Shown one piece after another: positions 21,486-34,167 of a stretch of 64,000 nucleotides of DNA. How positions within the stretch are numbered: the stretch's first letter is position 1; each line of letters begins with the position of its first letter. The stretch comes from Microdochium bolleyi. Its lineage: Eukaryota; Ascomycota; Sordariomycetes; Xylariales; Microdochiaceae. The stretch is from NCBI GenBank assembly GCA_001566295.1, contig KQ964251.1:1227377-1291376 (forward strand). Direction: 5' to 3'. The notes beneath the pieces are model-generated. The model had not been told where the DNA came from. It made no database searches and was given only the letters and a program-made list of their open reading frames with translations. The translations under genes and the position numbers were made by a program.

Positions 21486-22694
21486 GTTCGACAGTGCGCG
21501 TAATGTGCCTTGTTGCTGTCCAAACAGGTGAGACCGCGCCGTCTACGTGGGAACAAGGCTGCGAGACAGCAATTGAATGCGTTGGGCTTCTGCTCGCCGT
21601 ATAGCCCAGCATCCGGCAAGACAAAAAGACGCTGCTGCTTGAATGGTGGTAGAGCAGGAGGACGGACCCAGAGGCAGAGGCAACCTAAGAGAGTGCGTGG
21701 ACTGCTGATTCAAATCTGGGAAAACCCCAGCGGAACATGCAGAAGCGGAGAGGAAATGGTAGCACGTCACAGGTTCCGAGGGTGGCCAGGAAGATGTGAC
21801 CCGCGCGGCTTGCTCGTGGAAGATGTGCGCTACGAGCCGGCTAGATGTTTGGCGCAACGAGCTTTGGCCGGCAGGATTGAGACGAACAATGGGCCAAGTC
21901 CCTCCCGCAAAGGTTTGGCGAGCTGGCGGCTTTGTAGTGGCAGGTTAGTGCGGTGGGTGGAGCCGTTCGTCGAGCCGCGAGGTCCCAAGATTCCGGGATT
22001 TTTCAGGCAGCTGTGCTCGATATCGGACAGGTCCTGCGCAACAACAGTGCCGCAACCCGTTCAGAGAACTCCCCGAGCCTCCTGCCAGACTGCTCGTCGT
22101 CGTGCTGGGCTGCAAAGTGGTCGTCAGATGCTGGAGCTGGGTCAGATCTGGGGCCCGCTGGATCTGCTCGCACCAGAGTGGTCGGCTTCCAAGTCCAATG
22201 CCGCGCGCGCGCCTGCTGGCTCTGTCGCCTACTGCCGCGGGCTGGGAGGATGCAGCGGCAGTTGAAATCTGGTGATCTGCCCCGGCGATGTGGAGAGGGC
22301 GAGATTGGCGCAGGCGGGAGAGTATCGTGGGCAGGAACGGCAGTCTCAAGCTTGCGGCCTCAGGCAATGCGGGTGTGCAGGGGCAGTGTGGTGAAGATGT
22401 AGAAGGAACGACAAGCAGCCGCGGAGCGAGAAAGGACGGCCAGAGACGAGGAGGGGCTAGCTAAGGCAGTTCGCGACAAGACGGTGAATAAGACGATGGG
22501 ATGGGCAATGCCGTCCCGGCCACGCACATGGGCAGGGCCCTTGACAGGAGGCAGGAGACGAGCCCAGCAGGTCCCCGCGCAGACGCACGGCGCAAGGCAG
22601 GAAGGAGCACTGGCTGGGCAGGCGGAGGAGAGCGTCCTCTGCTGCTGCGTCGCCCTCACAGCAGGTTGCGGAGGACGACGCAGCAAGCCAGGTC

Positions 22695-22720
22695 GGGTAC
22701 CTTGGGTACCTTGGGTCCTT
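22695..22720. repeat. 9-bp direct repeat, GGGTACCTT x2 plus a variant
   Basis: Two perfect copies of GGGTACCTT followed by GGGTCCTT. Short and of no evident function; noted as the only tandem unit in this GC-rich part of the gene-free interval. Confidence 0.6.
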
Positions 22721-25700
22721 CCCGCCCAGGCCGACCCTGCTCGAGCACGAGCAGCCGGGGTGCTGCCCAGGTGGTGGGCAGGGGCAGGGGCCAGACAAGC
22801 GGCAGGCGACCTGGGCGGCGGGTACTGATACCTCCGCGCCAGACACCGCCCATGTACCGCATCATGTACCGCAAGGTAGTACTGGCGGGCAGGGGTCTGC
22901 GAGGCCGCTGGCCAGGCCGCCCCGCATCGTTGTGGTGGCGGGCATTGTCCAGCGCTCGTTGGCGACGCCGTTGCCGGCCCAGGGCCCTCCGTCATGTCGC
23001 GGCTAGCCCGGGCGCTGCCAGCCTCCGCGGCATCCGCCTGGCGGGCGCGCTTGTCTCTGCACTGGTACCTCGCCCGCGGCCCACTCTCATGTCGCGCCAA
23101 GTACCCGTGCCGTTTCGTGTTTCCTGAAGCCCGCGCTCCCAGCCATCGGCTGCCATCCATAATAGATCCTGGCCCGCTCCATGTCGGCCCAACAAGGGTC
23201 TCGCCAGTGCTGCCGTGGGATTCAGAACCGCCTGTGTGGTACATGTCGTAATGAGGTTCGCAGCAGTCGCTCTGCCGACGATGGCGCTCCGGTTCGCAAG
23301 ACCAACGCATGCGCGGAGCAGGTAGCGCATGCAGAGTCCTGAGCTGCGTGATGGAGCGGCGTACACCAAGCACTCTGGACCCCACCGGGCTGCAGTGGAC
23401 TGCGCTCAGGCAGATCGCGAGCTGCCGCATGACGCACGGTGAATACTCCATATCGGCGGCGGCCACGTTGGGTCCTCGGAATCAACCGCTTGGTCGTCGC
23501 CAAGCAAGAGACCTTGCCAAGGCTGCTACGCCGGCATGTTGTCGGGCTTATGAGCTCATCGCGCCATCTGCGACAAGGCGCCTGCAACTAGCTAGATACA
23601 CAACTTACCTCCTCTGTTGTCGCTGTCACTGTCACTGTCACATGGAAGCAAGGCCGGCCCGATCACTCATTGGCATCGCTCTGGAAGAATCTTGCCGTCC
23701 CCTAGCTCTTATTCTCCTCCAGCTCAAAGCCTCCAAGCCAAGTACATTGTTGCCGGATAGGTCTGTCTGTGATTCGAGTCGTTGCCAAGTCTGTGCAGGC
23801 CAGGCACTGGCGCCATACTACGCGGAGGAAGCCAGAACCAGCAGCGCCAGTGCATTTGGCTTTCATCTGTTCAAGGTTAACGTGAATAGATCGTTTTCCT
23901 GCAGACGTGGCGCTTCTGCTCACATATCCAGTGTGATATGACCCGGGATGCTCCTTCAGAGTCTTGATTCGCCCAGGGACTTGGGATCTGAAACGAGCAC
24001 GCAGGTTTGCGCTGGATAAGCGCTCACGATGACCTCACGGACAGCCGCCTTTCTCACTGCTTGTCACCTCTATCCAGGGAGTGACGACACTGACGGGAGC
24101 CGAGACAGTGGGGCACTGCTTGGATTATTGTCCGGGGCGCTTGCGATTGACTTGCAGGCACCCGACCTGTGTATGGCTGCTGGCGGCCTCTGGCGGTGGC
24201 GTCCGTCAGTGGATGCAGCGCCAAGCTGTGTATCAGCTGAGTGACACATGATCCCACGATCACAAATGCCCGGGCGATCAGGTCACACCCACGCGGGAAT
24301 AGGTTGAGCCCGTGGCTGGCACAAGAGACCCGTGGGAACCAAAGCAGAGTCGAATCTTATGCCTGTCATGAGATGCCTCGTGCAGAGCCAAATGGGGTAG
24401 TCCAGCCAGGGCTCTGGGATGTGTGTAGCGAATCAGCAGTGATAGACATGGGTGCAAGCACTCTGCTTGACTAGCTCGCACCAATTGGGTAGGGCATCAA
24501 GCTCGGCTCGAGAGGTCCTGTCCGAAATGGCCGACCGCTTGTTATGCAGGTGGGCTCGGATACTTCTGCGGATATTGGAGTTCGTGCGAGGCAGCATACC
24601 ATGAGGCAGGACAGGCCGCGTTGTAAGTCATGTGCAGTAAAGGTGATGAACGTGTCTTGGCCTGGCCGCCCTCACGCATTGGTGATGTGCAGGAGCAGAC
24701 TTTGGAGGCGATATACCTTGGGTATGCAGGCCAGACCAATGCTGCGGAGGCCGAGCCAATCGCCTGTTGAGTTGCCTGCAAGATGTGTGTAAGGGGCTGG
24801 GCACTACCAGAAAGGATGCAGGAGCATGGAGTGAGCGACCTGCGAGAAGCATTGTGCGGAGTATGTGTCGCACATGCAGAGGTGCCTGCGACGGTCCATT
24901 GGTGCTCGAGGAGAATGGCAAGCCGGCACTGCCTGGCACTGATCAGCGTCATCGGAGGAACCTCCGAGCGTCTCGCTTTGACGGGTTTCAGAAGCGTGGT
25001 CAGTTGGTCGACTGTTCGGCATCGCGCATGAGGCGAAAAGGATTGGGTGCTGCCAAGGCTCGAGTCTCTGAACATGGCTAATGTATTGTGAGGTGACGTC
25101 GCTCGTCTGATCCGAATTCCTCGAGTCTGGAGTCAAGCCATGGCTGCTCGTGGATGGCCCAGACACTGTCAGGGCCAGCCGTTCAAGCACTGCGTGCCAA
25201 GAGGTGGGTGCTAGTGTGCCAGTCGGTCGGGCTGCGCTACGCGAGATGGTGTTGTCACGATGGCTTCTTCCTGTCCTGGGGCGTGACCTGCGTCACGACG
25301 GCTCGCAGTGGGCGTGCAGGTGCACCGCACACCTCGAGACTCTAATTAAAGGTCGTTTGCAATTACGGAGTACAAGGGCGCGGGCGCGCATATGCTGACG
25401 GAAGGAGCGCTCGCCGCTAAGCGCCTTGTTCCTGGCGCTGCTGGGGCACAAGTGGGGCGCGGCTGCTGAGCACCTGGCTGCGGCACGACCATTGGCTGCA
25501 GCGTGGCCACTCAGCGCCCCACAACCTCGCTGCCCCATCAGGCAAGACTTGGCAGTCACCGGACCTGGGCCCGCCAAACTCTGACGCCCCGACCTTCCAC
25601 CTTACCACTCCCCTGGACCCTCCGGCTCGAGCTATTATGCTCTGTTCCTCCACTCGCGGCCTGGCCTGAAGATGGATCGATGCAATGTCTGACACTGGCC

Positions 25701-26418
25701 TGGACGGCGCTGACTCGCTGGAATAGACCCCTTTCTCAAAGCATCTTCGTTGTGCAGGGCTGTGTGACAGCGGCCCCGACGATCTCACCACGACAGGATG
25801 GCAGATGGCCGCTTCACATCATGCGTGCTTGCCTGCTCCCCAGATAGGCTATTCGCCACACGGCCCCTCTCCGTCCCGCAGCAAGCATCGCAATGCAAGT
25901 CACGCATACACACAGGCTTCCTTGGACTTCACGGAGACGCGGCCGACATGCCACCAGACTACAGCTGCCAACGATGCAACAAGAGAACAACAACAGCAGC
26001 AACAAGAGAATACTCTGCGTGAGAGGCACGAATTCCACCTTCGCACCGCAGGTCAGTGGCCGCTCTCCAAGCACGGCAAGGGTCTTCTGCGTTCTGTGGC
26101 ATTTTTCTGCTTACGCAGAAGGTACCCCACGAGACCCTGTCGAATGTCGCGGGCCATGATACCGGAAGTAGCATGTGCATAGAGTCACCACACGCGCTAA
26201 GCAGGCTGCCACACATCCTGGGACTCGCTTGCAGGGCGGCAGAGGGTACTTCGTCTGTGGCCTGGAGCCGCGCGAGTCCAGTCGCTTGTCCGAAACTAAT
26301 CTGAGGACTGGGTCTATTGTTGTCGCTGCGATTTCGGGCATTGCCAACGCTGGTCAGCCCCGGCTGGCTATCACCTCCGCGGCTGTCGGAGGCGTGCCGG
26401 TTGCATGACACGGTGGCC

Positions 26419-26419
<1 letters not shown>

Positions 26420-26451
<32 letters not shown>
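26420..26451. repeat. TG dinucleotide microsatellite, about 16 units
   Basis: An uninterrupted alternating T-G run, flanked by unique sequence in the gene-free interval. Probably length-variable between strains. Confidence 0.95.
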
Positions 26452-26455
<4 letters not shown>

Positions 26456-29400
26456 ATGCATCTCCTGCAGCCGGCGACGCAGAGAGCTCGGCCAGTGACG
26501 TGTTAGGGTGCAACACAACTCTGATGAGAGGGTAACTTAACCAACAATCTATATATGGCTGGCAACCATGCCTGATCATCCTTGATGCAACCCAGCCCGG
26601 ATCTCAACAGAGAGCCCTGGACCAGCATGGGTCAGCCATGACAAAAGCCTTCACTAGCGCATCGCACGTACTGACTATGTGTACACAGGCCGGCGACGAG
26701 CCCCTCTGGCTGGATGCGAGCTGCCAGTCCGACTTTGAGTGGCAGTCACCTCCGCCAATGTGGTTTGCTCCACTGCACAGAAACGGGCCACGGCCTGTAC
26801 GCCCGCTTGTGCGGGCGACTGTGGCGCCTCGGCGGCTGAACCCTTGCTCGTCAAGGATGCCAATTGCCCACGCCCAACATGGTTCGGCACTGAGCTTTCC
26901 GTATGATGACACTGGGAGCGCGACACAGGAGCACAGACAACTAAAAGGCGTTGCCAACTTGTGCCCGTCCACGCTTCCAGTGCCCAGTCTCTTCGCAGGC
27001 GCTCCACGCATGTCCAACCACTGCATCATCGGAATGTTTACGGTTGGCTGTTACCACGCAAGGTATTCAAGTCATCTGCAACAAGATCGGCTCCCGCTGG
27101 TTGCGAGCGCTGGTACACACCTTTACACGCGCCAAAACCGCCACACGTGGTGGTCGGGCATCCCGCCCAGACTCGTGCCTCGACGGCGTCTTCGGCATAA
27201 GGCAATACTACCTCTGCTTGCAGGGTCTGGCTCGGTTTCGAAACAACCACCCAGTGCACAGAGACCAGTGGCACGATCATTGACCAAAGAAACATGGTGT
27301 TGAAACTGCAGGGTGCGTGGTTGCGCCCAGTACCTAACCGCCGGATCCTAGACGCCAGGCACCAGAACCCAGGGTCCGCCCACCTCGTTGCTGGTAGCCA
27401 ATCATCAACGGGCCCAACCGCCCAGTCAACCACACTTGATGTAAGTGAGCCTCAACCACGTCAGATCTCGTGGCAGCCTGAGGTAAACCTTCCAGAAATA
27501 TCCCAAATTAGCAGCTCTCTTGCATAGACGCTGACCCCGTCTCAGGGCTATACCGTCCCTTTGACAGTGTAGGTGAGACGGACGCAGGACCTCAGAGCGG
27601 CAAACTCGAGTCCGCATCTGCCACCCAATCACATCTGTCGGCCTACCAAAGTAGGTATCTGACTGACACGCCACAGATCCTCGCTGATGGCGGGGACAGC
27701 TAGTTCAGTCCAGTCCTCGGGGCTCCTGATGTCTCTGGCGATACGCCGTCGCCTCGGAGTCCAATAGCGTTCTTGTGAAGAGCACAGTCTGCATGCCGTT
27801 GCGTCGACTGGCGCCACTGAGCGCCATCATACAAGAACAAAGACTAGCAGTCTCTGGACCAACTGCCGTCATGGCGCGTCCCGACATGACGGACAACTGG
27901 CCCTTGCCCCTGGCCGATACTGCTACTCTGCACTTGTACCTGCATCATCTGGGGTTCTCATGCAAGAAACAGGCGACTATGCCTGTCATCCAGACGAGCG
28001 TTGCCATTTATGCTTCCTGCACGTGGTTTGCCGGGTCACCTCCACCCTCATTGGTCCGAGACTCTTATTCCGGCGGCTCGAGAAGGGTCTTCAAGCCAAC
28101 GTCCAAGCAATGCTACATGACATCAACACGGCGTGGCGCCGGCTCTCCGGCCCCCCTGCCCTGGTGAACGGCTCATGTACTTGGGACAACACGCCTAAGC
28201 GCCAGAGGGCAGCCAACAGCAGTATCCGCCCCCTCTGCTGCTGGTACAGGTACAACGACGGCCCGGGACATGTATCTTCAGCGGCAGAACGTTGAGTGCC
28301 TAGTGATTATGACGCAAGGTTTTCATGCACGAGTAAGGTACGTACGTTGCCTGTGGGGTTTTGGAGGACCTGCAGGAACGCTTAATCAAACGTCACGTCT
28401 CCAGGGTGATTGGTCCCTGGGAACGTGACGATGGGAACTTGCATTGTTCCGATCCCAAATATAGACACGACACTCTCTGACCCAATCATACGATTATTCC
28501 TGAGCGAGCATCAGGGCTATCTTTAGAGGAAAGGTTTACAAGAAACTATTTATATCGTGCGAGTCATGTCTGGCTAAGGTTGCGTATCGCAAGTCTTGCT
28601 GATGGTAGCGGGTAGTCTTTCAATCAAGCATGGGGCGTCGTCTGTGCCGCGTGGGAAGTTGCTTCCACTCCACTTGGCTACTTGGGTACAGCTTGCCTGA
28701 GTCCCGGGCCATAGAACGTGTATGCGCCGTGGATGTCTGAGGCATACTGTGTTGCCGTACCGCAGAATGCACGTGGTGCCAAGAGCCGAACATGATCCTC
28801 AGGCAGTGAAAATGGACGGATGTGGACGCCTGGATATGGGAAACTGCCAAGGGCCTGGGCCGTGAGACACCAAAGCTCCCGCTGTTGACACTCTTCTGCT
28901 TCACCGTGCCCCGGGTTCAAGGTCTTGGCAGGCACGGCCCTGGCTGCTCTGTAACAACCCGGTGGCTCTCTGTGCCTGGGAATAGTGGGAGAGGGAAAGT
29001 TGAGGACACGGGTGATCTTTGCTGTCAAAAAAACAAAAACAGAAAATGTTGTGGCAAGGCTGAAGTAAACCTTAGGCAGGACTCAGCAAGAGGGGAAAGC
29101 TACGATGAGTGCAGCGGTAAATGTGACCGTTGCATAAGCGGGAGCAGTATTCCATCAAGATGTCGATCCGGGTGTCTTTAATAAAGGAATGCAACACCGC
29201 CTCCCCCGTGAAGATGAACATGACCAGAACGCCTTGCGGATCCCAACCTGATCGTCAATGTTAGAGCCTACATTTGGTTCGAACAATTACGCTTCCCGTT
29301 TCCAAAGACCGTCTTCCACCCTTCGTGACCTTGGTAGGGGCCGTCGAGTGTAGATAGTGCTCCGGGGTTACGTGGTGTTGTGACCAGGCTCGAGCTCCGG

Positions 29401-30101
29401 CAACATGTCCGATCTTCGGGTTTACATGATCCAAACCATTCGTCGTGGAGGAGGGGGGGTGTTCATTCCATCTGGGGAAATTCCCTGCCAGAAGTGCAGC
29501 CTGCCATGGAAAAGAAGCACATCTAGTGAAGTCACGCTTGACATCCATGGATGATGGTCCTTTCACCTAGAAGAACAGCATCCTTATGCTCGGAGATGAT
29601 CACACATCCGCAACAAGACGACTCGCACGTACACCACTAGAGGCACGAGACATCCGCATGTCCCCAGAGTCAGACGTCACAAAATAGGAGAACAAGAGGT
29701 GTTGGCACTGCTTGTCGCTTTTTTCATTCACTCATGATATTTTGCCGTGGGTTCAGCGAAAGACCAGGTAAGCCACATCATGCAGTGTACGCCTCCCATG
29801 CCGGCAGCTTTGGCCTCATCACGACTCCACCAGACGGCTTTTTTTTCGCGTTCCGTCTGCCCTTTTCTTCCCGCATCGTCGTGCTACACTTGCGGTGCAT
29901 ACATGCACGCGTGCGTGTGTATTCAATGGATTGCCCGGAATCCACCCTCGGGAGTATCAAGAAGTATCTGATCTATGAAGGCCTATGCAAGATGGTTTCA
30001 CGTTAGTGTGACAAGCTCATGGAATCGCAGGCGGCACACGACACACTGGAGAAGGAGAAGATAAGGGTGCGAGGTAAGTGCATAGGCAAAAGTAAACAAA
30101 A

Positions 30102-32788
30102 TTAACTCACCCAGTCGACCAGACTTGGATTGCTGAGCACGTCGTCGAGAGGTAGCAGGCCCGGGTCGCCAAAGTCGATGGTCGAGAAGTCCATGTCCGC
30201 GGGCAGGAAGCTGTTGTTGTGGCTTGCCTGTTCATAAGCCATCGGGGCCATGCTGCTGCCACTGGGTGCAGAGTCTCCAAGATTAGTCTGATAGGCGGGA
30301 TGCAGGGTCTGGTGCATGCCGTTGCCGCCACCGGAAGACATGCTGAGCGGCGGCGTGATGGGCCCGGCACTATTGCCACCGTGCGCGGAGGGCTGGACGT
30401 CGCTGTTGAGCAGGCTCGCCAGGGAGCCATCGCGTGGGATGGCAGGCGATGAAAGTGCGGATTGCGTGGTGGACGATGTTGATGTCAGTGGCGTGGCGGC
30501 ACTGTGATCGCCGGCAGAAGGCCGTGAGCTACGCGAGAGGTTGACCAAAGTGGTGCCTATCCCACCTGAATCTGTCGCGGGGGACGACGACGACGTTGTG
30601 GGCGCCGGCAGTTGTGGATGTGATGGCGCAGTGGCGTCCTGCATACTGAGCTTGCGTAGGATAGCTCCTACGACACGCGTGGCGTGAGCCGCCTCTCGCG
30701 ACGTCGCTTTCCGCGCTGACCACATCTTGTACGAAGTGCTGAGCGCGGTGAAGATTCGTGACCTCTCGGCAGGCCTGAGCAGCCGTGCATGTTAGCCAGG
30801 CCCATGTACTGTTACGTTGTGTCCCAGACTGATTGTGGTTCATGCCATGGCAGATTGGGCGTGTAAACTTACGTTATTGGAAGCTTTTCTGTCAAGTCGA
30901 GACACAGAATCATGCTGGCCATCAAGAAGTCATGCATGCCCAGGTTATTCAGCATGTACTTCTCATCGCTCAGCCTCCCGCCGGGCCGGGCCTCGGCCTC
31001 ATACTCGGCGTGTAGGTCCAGCATCCTCAGCGCCGCCTCGCGGCACGTCGTTCGCGACACATCATACCGCGGGTTGCCCTTCTCCCGATTCAGGTACGGC
31101 CGGTGCAGCACGCACAGACTGCGTAGGTACATCATCTCCAAAAGAAGTCGGTGCACAATGTCGGCGGACTGGTCGGTGAAACTGTACGACTTCACGGGCC
31201 TGATCTGCAGCGGCGGCGGGATCTGTGCTCGATAGTTGTGGATGCGGTCGCCGAGCTGCAGAACCTCCTCGTATGAGGGCGCGCGGATGCTCGAGTTGAA
31301 GCGGATCACCTCGCGCAGCAAGCGGCATAGCTTGAACTTACAGCTGAGATACAAGGTTGATGTTGGCTCTGTAGCCGGACGCGGTGGAGGAAGAACTGGG
31401 GTATGCTCGTCAAAATCAGTATCGTACAGGTTGCTGGGTGCCTCGGTATCGCACTCGTCGCTGTGAATGATGGGTGGAAGGCCGAGCTGGAATGAGAATA
31501 TAACATCGAAGACTTCGATGAAGAACCACACGCGTCTTCGCATCTCGCCCTCGAAGGCTGTGACATTGGCAATGTACTTCGGGTCCCGGTGATAGCCCAT
31601 ACGCTGCGCCAGACGGGCAAGGACACCGAACTTGGCCCATAGGCTCAGATCGATTTCTTTGGCTCGCGACTTCTCCGTTAGGCCGTGGAGCATGAGCGCC
31701 TCGATCGCGTACGGGCGGCCAGACAGATAGTTGCCCGCCACGAGACAGTCCTTGGCCAGCCTGGCGGTGTTGTCGGGGTGGGCGGGATCCGCCTCGTCAA
31801 TCTCGACACTATTGCCGAGCGAGATGAAGGCTGCCGTGCAGAGCATAGAAGCGAGACAGCTGATCCATAGCAGACTGGCGGAGTGTGGGCGCTCCCAGAA
31901 CGCATCATACTCGCGCTGGAATTTTGTCGTGTGGATGTAGCTTGCAGCAACCAGTTTATGTCTAAAGTAGAAGAGAATAAGCTGGTCGCACCGCGACTTG
32001 GGAGGGAGCCGCGCGATGGCCTGCTCGACGGAGATGGACGGTTGGCTGAAGAGAATATCTGAGTTGTCAGTGTGAAGGTGTTGCGGAGGCGGCGAAGGGC
32101 TGCTGGGTGTGCCCTCGGAATCCTGGTCGATGATGCCGCGGATGTCCTGGATGGACTCGAGGATGGACGCCCAGTGCGTCCCTCCTACAAAGGTGTTCTC
32201 GCCGTAGCGTGTTGCGTTTTGGGCAGCCGCATAGGGGCCGGGCAAGTGCGAGCTCGAAGGCGAGCCATAGTCTGAGGAACGACTCTCCGGGTCTGTTGGT
32301 TGCTGGTCCAGGCTACGCGGCGTGTTCATGGCCACGGGCAGACTGCCCGCCGGTGCTGAGCCCGTGGTGCTGCCAGAACCAGTGAAGGGCAGACTCGGCG
32401 GCGGCTGCTGCTGCTGAGGCGGCGCCTGGACGAGGCCGTGGACCAGATCCTCGAGCTTCTGGAGGCGGACCTGAAGCAGGGGTCGCGATGCCGAGTCGGC
32501 ACCATGACGGTCGGCCCCGGCGGCGGACGCCGACGACGTGCGGACAGCCGGGTGGTCGAGGGAGCCCTTTGGCTTGCGCTGGGCGCGGGGCGCGTACTCA
32601 CAGAAGCTGGCCTCGCCGCTCTTGACGCAGCGCTCGCAGGGCTGCTGGCGGTTGCACTTGACCTTGCGGGTGCGGCACAGCAGGCACGAGACGGGCGGGC
32701 GGTTGCGCTTCTGGATCTTGCGCGGGGTGTTGTCGACGGGCTGGGCTCGGAAGACACCTGTCGCGAAGCTGCCAGGCCGGCTGTCCAT
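30102..32788 (-). CDS. Zn2Cys6 transcription factor with fungal-specific regulatory domain
   Basis: Nuclear regulator. Exons 32788-30873 and 30774-30102 give about 862 residues. The zinc cluster has Cys 35, 38, 45, 51, 54 and 63 (spacing 2-6-5-2-8) with the basic helix RTRKVK and a preceding RKIQKRNRPPVS. A dimerisation-like segment follows (LQVRLQKLEDLVHGLVQ), then a Gln/Pro/Ser linker. The fungal_trans middle homology region spans about 260-640: GGTHWASILESIQDIRGIID, LILFYFRHKLVAASYIHTTK, AKFGVLARLAQRMGYHRDPK and MRRRVWFFIEVFDVIFSFQL. The C-terminal 200 residues are Ser/Pro/Gly/Asn-rich and end in acidic-aromatic patches (DMDFSTIDFGDPGLLPLDDV), plausible for activation. The first ATG in the frame was used. 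At the 3' end, GTGAGT directly after Asp-Trp could be a donor for one more small exon; I kept the simple stop. Targets are unknown. Confidence 0.85.
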
Positions 32789-34026
32789 CTCGGCGGCAAC
32801 AGCGGCAGCGGCAGCGGCGACAGCGGGTGTTGAAGGTTGCCGGAGTGCGTGGTGGCAGGGGGGCAAGGATGGAAGGCCTTCCGGGGAGCGGCCGGATCCG
32901 GCTGGAGCTCAAGCAAGCAACAAGAGGCCAGGCGGCATTTCCACCGACCGGCGTGTTGAGGAAGCGGGCAACAGAGCTCGGCGCAAGAGCGACAGAGGAC
33001 CAGATGCTGCTGTAAGTCGCGAGGATGGGCGCGGGAGTGGCTGAGGAATTAAGCGGAGGAAGCAGGAGATTAACGGGCGACTTGGGCCGAGAGACCCTGC
33101 GGAGTTAAGTCTGCTGACTAAGGAGCGCAGCCCTACAGCTGGCTGTCGGTATTACCCGAATGCGCGGTAGCGTACCTTCCCTCATCTCTCGAGATTGGTA
33201 ATGGCCAACAAGTTTCTATGCTCCACAAGCACCCTCTGGAGCTCTCGCAATGACCAGACGCTGGCTGGCTGGCGGAGAGGTGCGAGACACGGACAGCCCG
33301 GAGCGCTCACCGAGTTGCTCGACTTGAAGGGGATTTCTCGGCAACTGAGCGCGGGACATGGCGGCGCGCATCCGAGCTGACCTCGCGCCAAGACACTGCG
33401 GGCATGGCCCCCAAAACTAGTGCGAAGCAACACGGGCCCGGACATAACGCTGCATCCCGGGTCCCGCTCATGATGCCGACTTAGAGTGCCTTAAGGTACG
33501 CAGGAGCCTGCTGTACGCAGTGCTCCCCACGGAGTATCCGGTTCGAGGTGTTACGGTACTCCGCGTAAGTCAATATGAAATGCCGGCCGCGTACAAAGGC
33601 AGGCTTCTAGGGGTCCACGAGCGTAGGTTATCATCAATAGCGTGCCGCAGATCTTACAATCAATGCAATCTCACGGGTGACTCTGCCAATCATGGTTTAA
33701 CATGAGTGTCATTCTCCGGCCTGGCCACACCGGGCACCCAGCCTCGAAGCGGCCTTTCCGAGCCTCCCGAGACACCTTTAATGGGGACTTCCAGACCCCT
33801 CGACCTACTAACGCCGGTGGGTATATTTGTCACATTATCATTGACTAGCATGCCCTTGTCTCTGGTCATGGTTATAGGGTACGAATGGCACCAATTGCGG
33901 AGTACGCAGATCTGTTCCAAGGTTCCGTGATGAGAAGCACGCGACCGCAATGGCAACATACTTCTCCGGGCTGTCATTATATGGTGTAACAGCCCTGGCT
34001 GACTTTCAACCAATCACAGCACACAA
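32789..34026. other. Promoter side of the transcription factor, up to tRNA-Trp
   Basis: About 1.2 kb without a supported gene. The first 250 bases are GC-rich leader. The rest holds only short frames. Confidence 0.5.
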
Positions 34027-34159
34027 GGCCTTGTGGCGCAACGGTAGCGCGTCTGACTCCAGTTTATCTTGGATCAAATCATCGAACAACGGTGATCTTG
34101 GGCGATTTCCACTAGGAAATAATATCAGAAGGTTATCCGTTCAAATCGGGTCAGGGTCA
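34027..34159 (+). tRNA. tRNA-Trp (anticodon CCA) with intron
   Basis: A full cloverleaf can be drawn. Acceptor stem GGCCTTG pairs with CAGGGTC (with two G-U pairs), D arm GCGC/GCGC, anticodon stem TCTGA/TCAGA, and T arm ATCCG-TTCAAAT-CGGGT, with discriminator A. The anticodon CCA is at 34059-34061, followed by G37. A 61-nt intron (34063-34123) sits one base 3' of the anticodon, the standard position, leaving a mature tRNA of 72 nt before CCA addition. Box A (TGGCGCAACGG) and box B (GTTCAAATC) are present. A T5 run follows the gene. It decodes UGG in the cytosol. Confidence 0.95.
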
Positions 34160-34162
34160 TCC

Positions 34163-34167
34163 TTTTT
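34163..34167 (+). terminator. RNA polymerase III terminator
   Basis: A run of five T starting four bases after the tRNA-Trp discriminator base, the usual Pol III stop signal. Confidence 0.85.

Larger units (their letters stand above)
21486..30101. other. Gene-free interval, 8.6 kb
   Basis: I found no frame on either strand with recognisable domains or a plausible spliced gene. The many open frames are short and Arg/Ser/Pro/Cys-rich, mirrored on both strands, as expected from GC-rich non-coding DNA. It holds a 9-bp short tandem repeat (22695-22720) and a TG microsatellite (26420-26451). It is not obviously AT-rich, so it is not a typical RIP-mutated transposon graveyard. It lies 5' of the zinc-cluster acetyltransferase gene and 3' of another regulator gene, so it may include a long promoter or non-coding transcripts. 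Confidence 0.5.

Noticed and set aside
22360..23466. 368-codon minus-strand ORF
   Set aside because: Low-complexity, Cys/Arg/Pro-rich, overlapped by long frames on the other strand, no domain or intron pattern; likely chance in GC-rich DNA.
26638..27303. 221-codon plus-strand ORF in the gene-free interval
   Set aside because: No recognisable motif, and the minus strand is equally open over the same bases.
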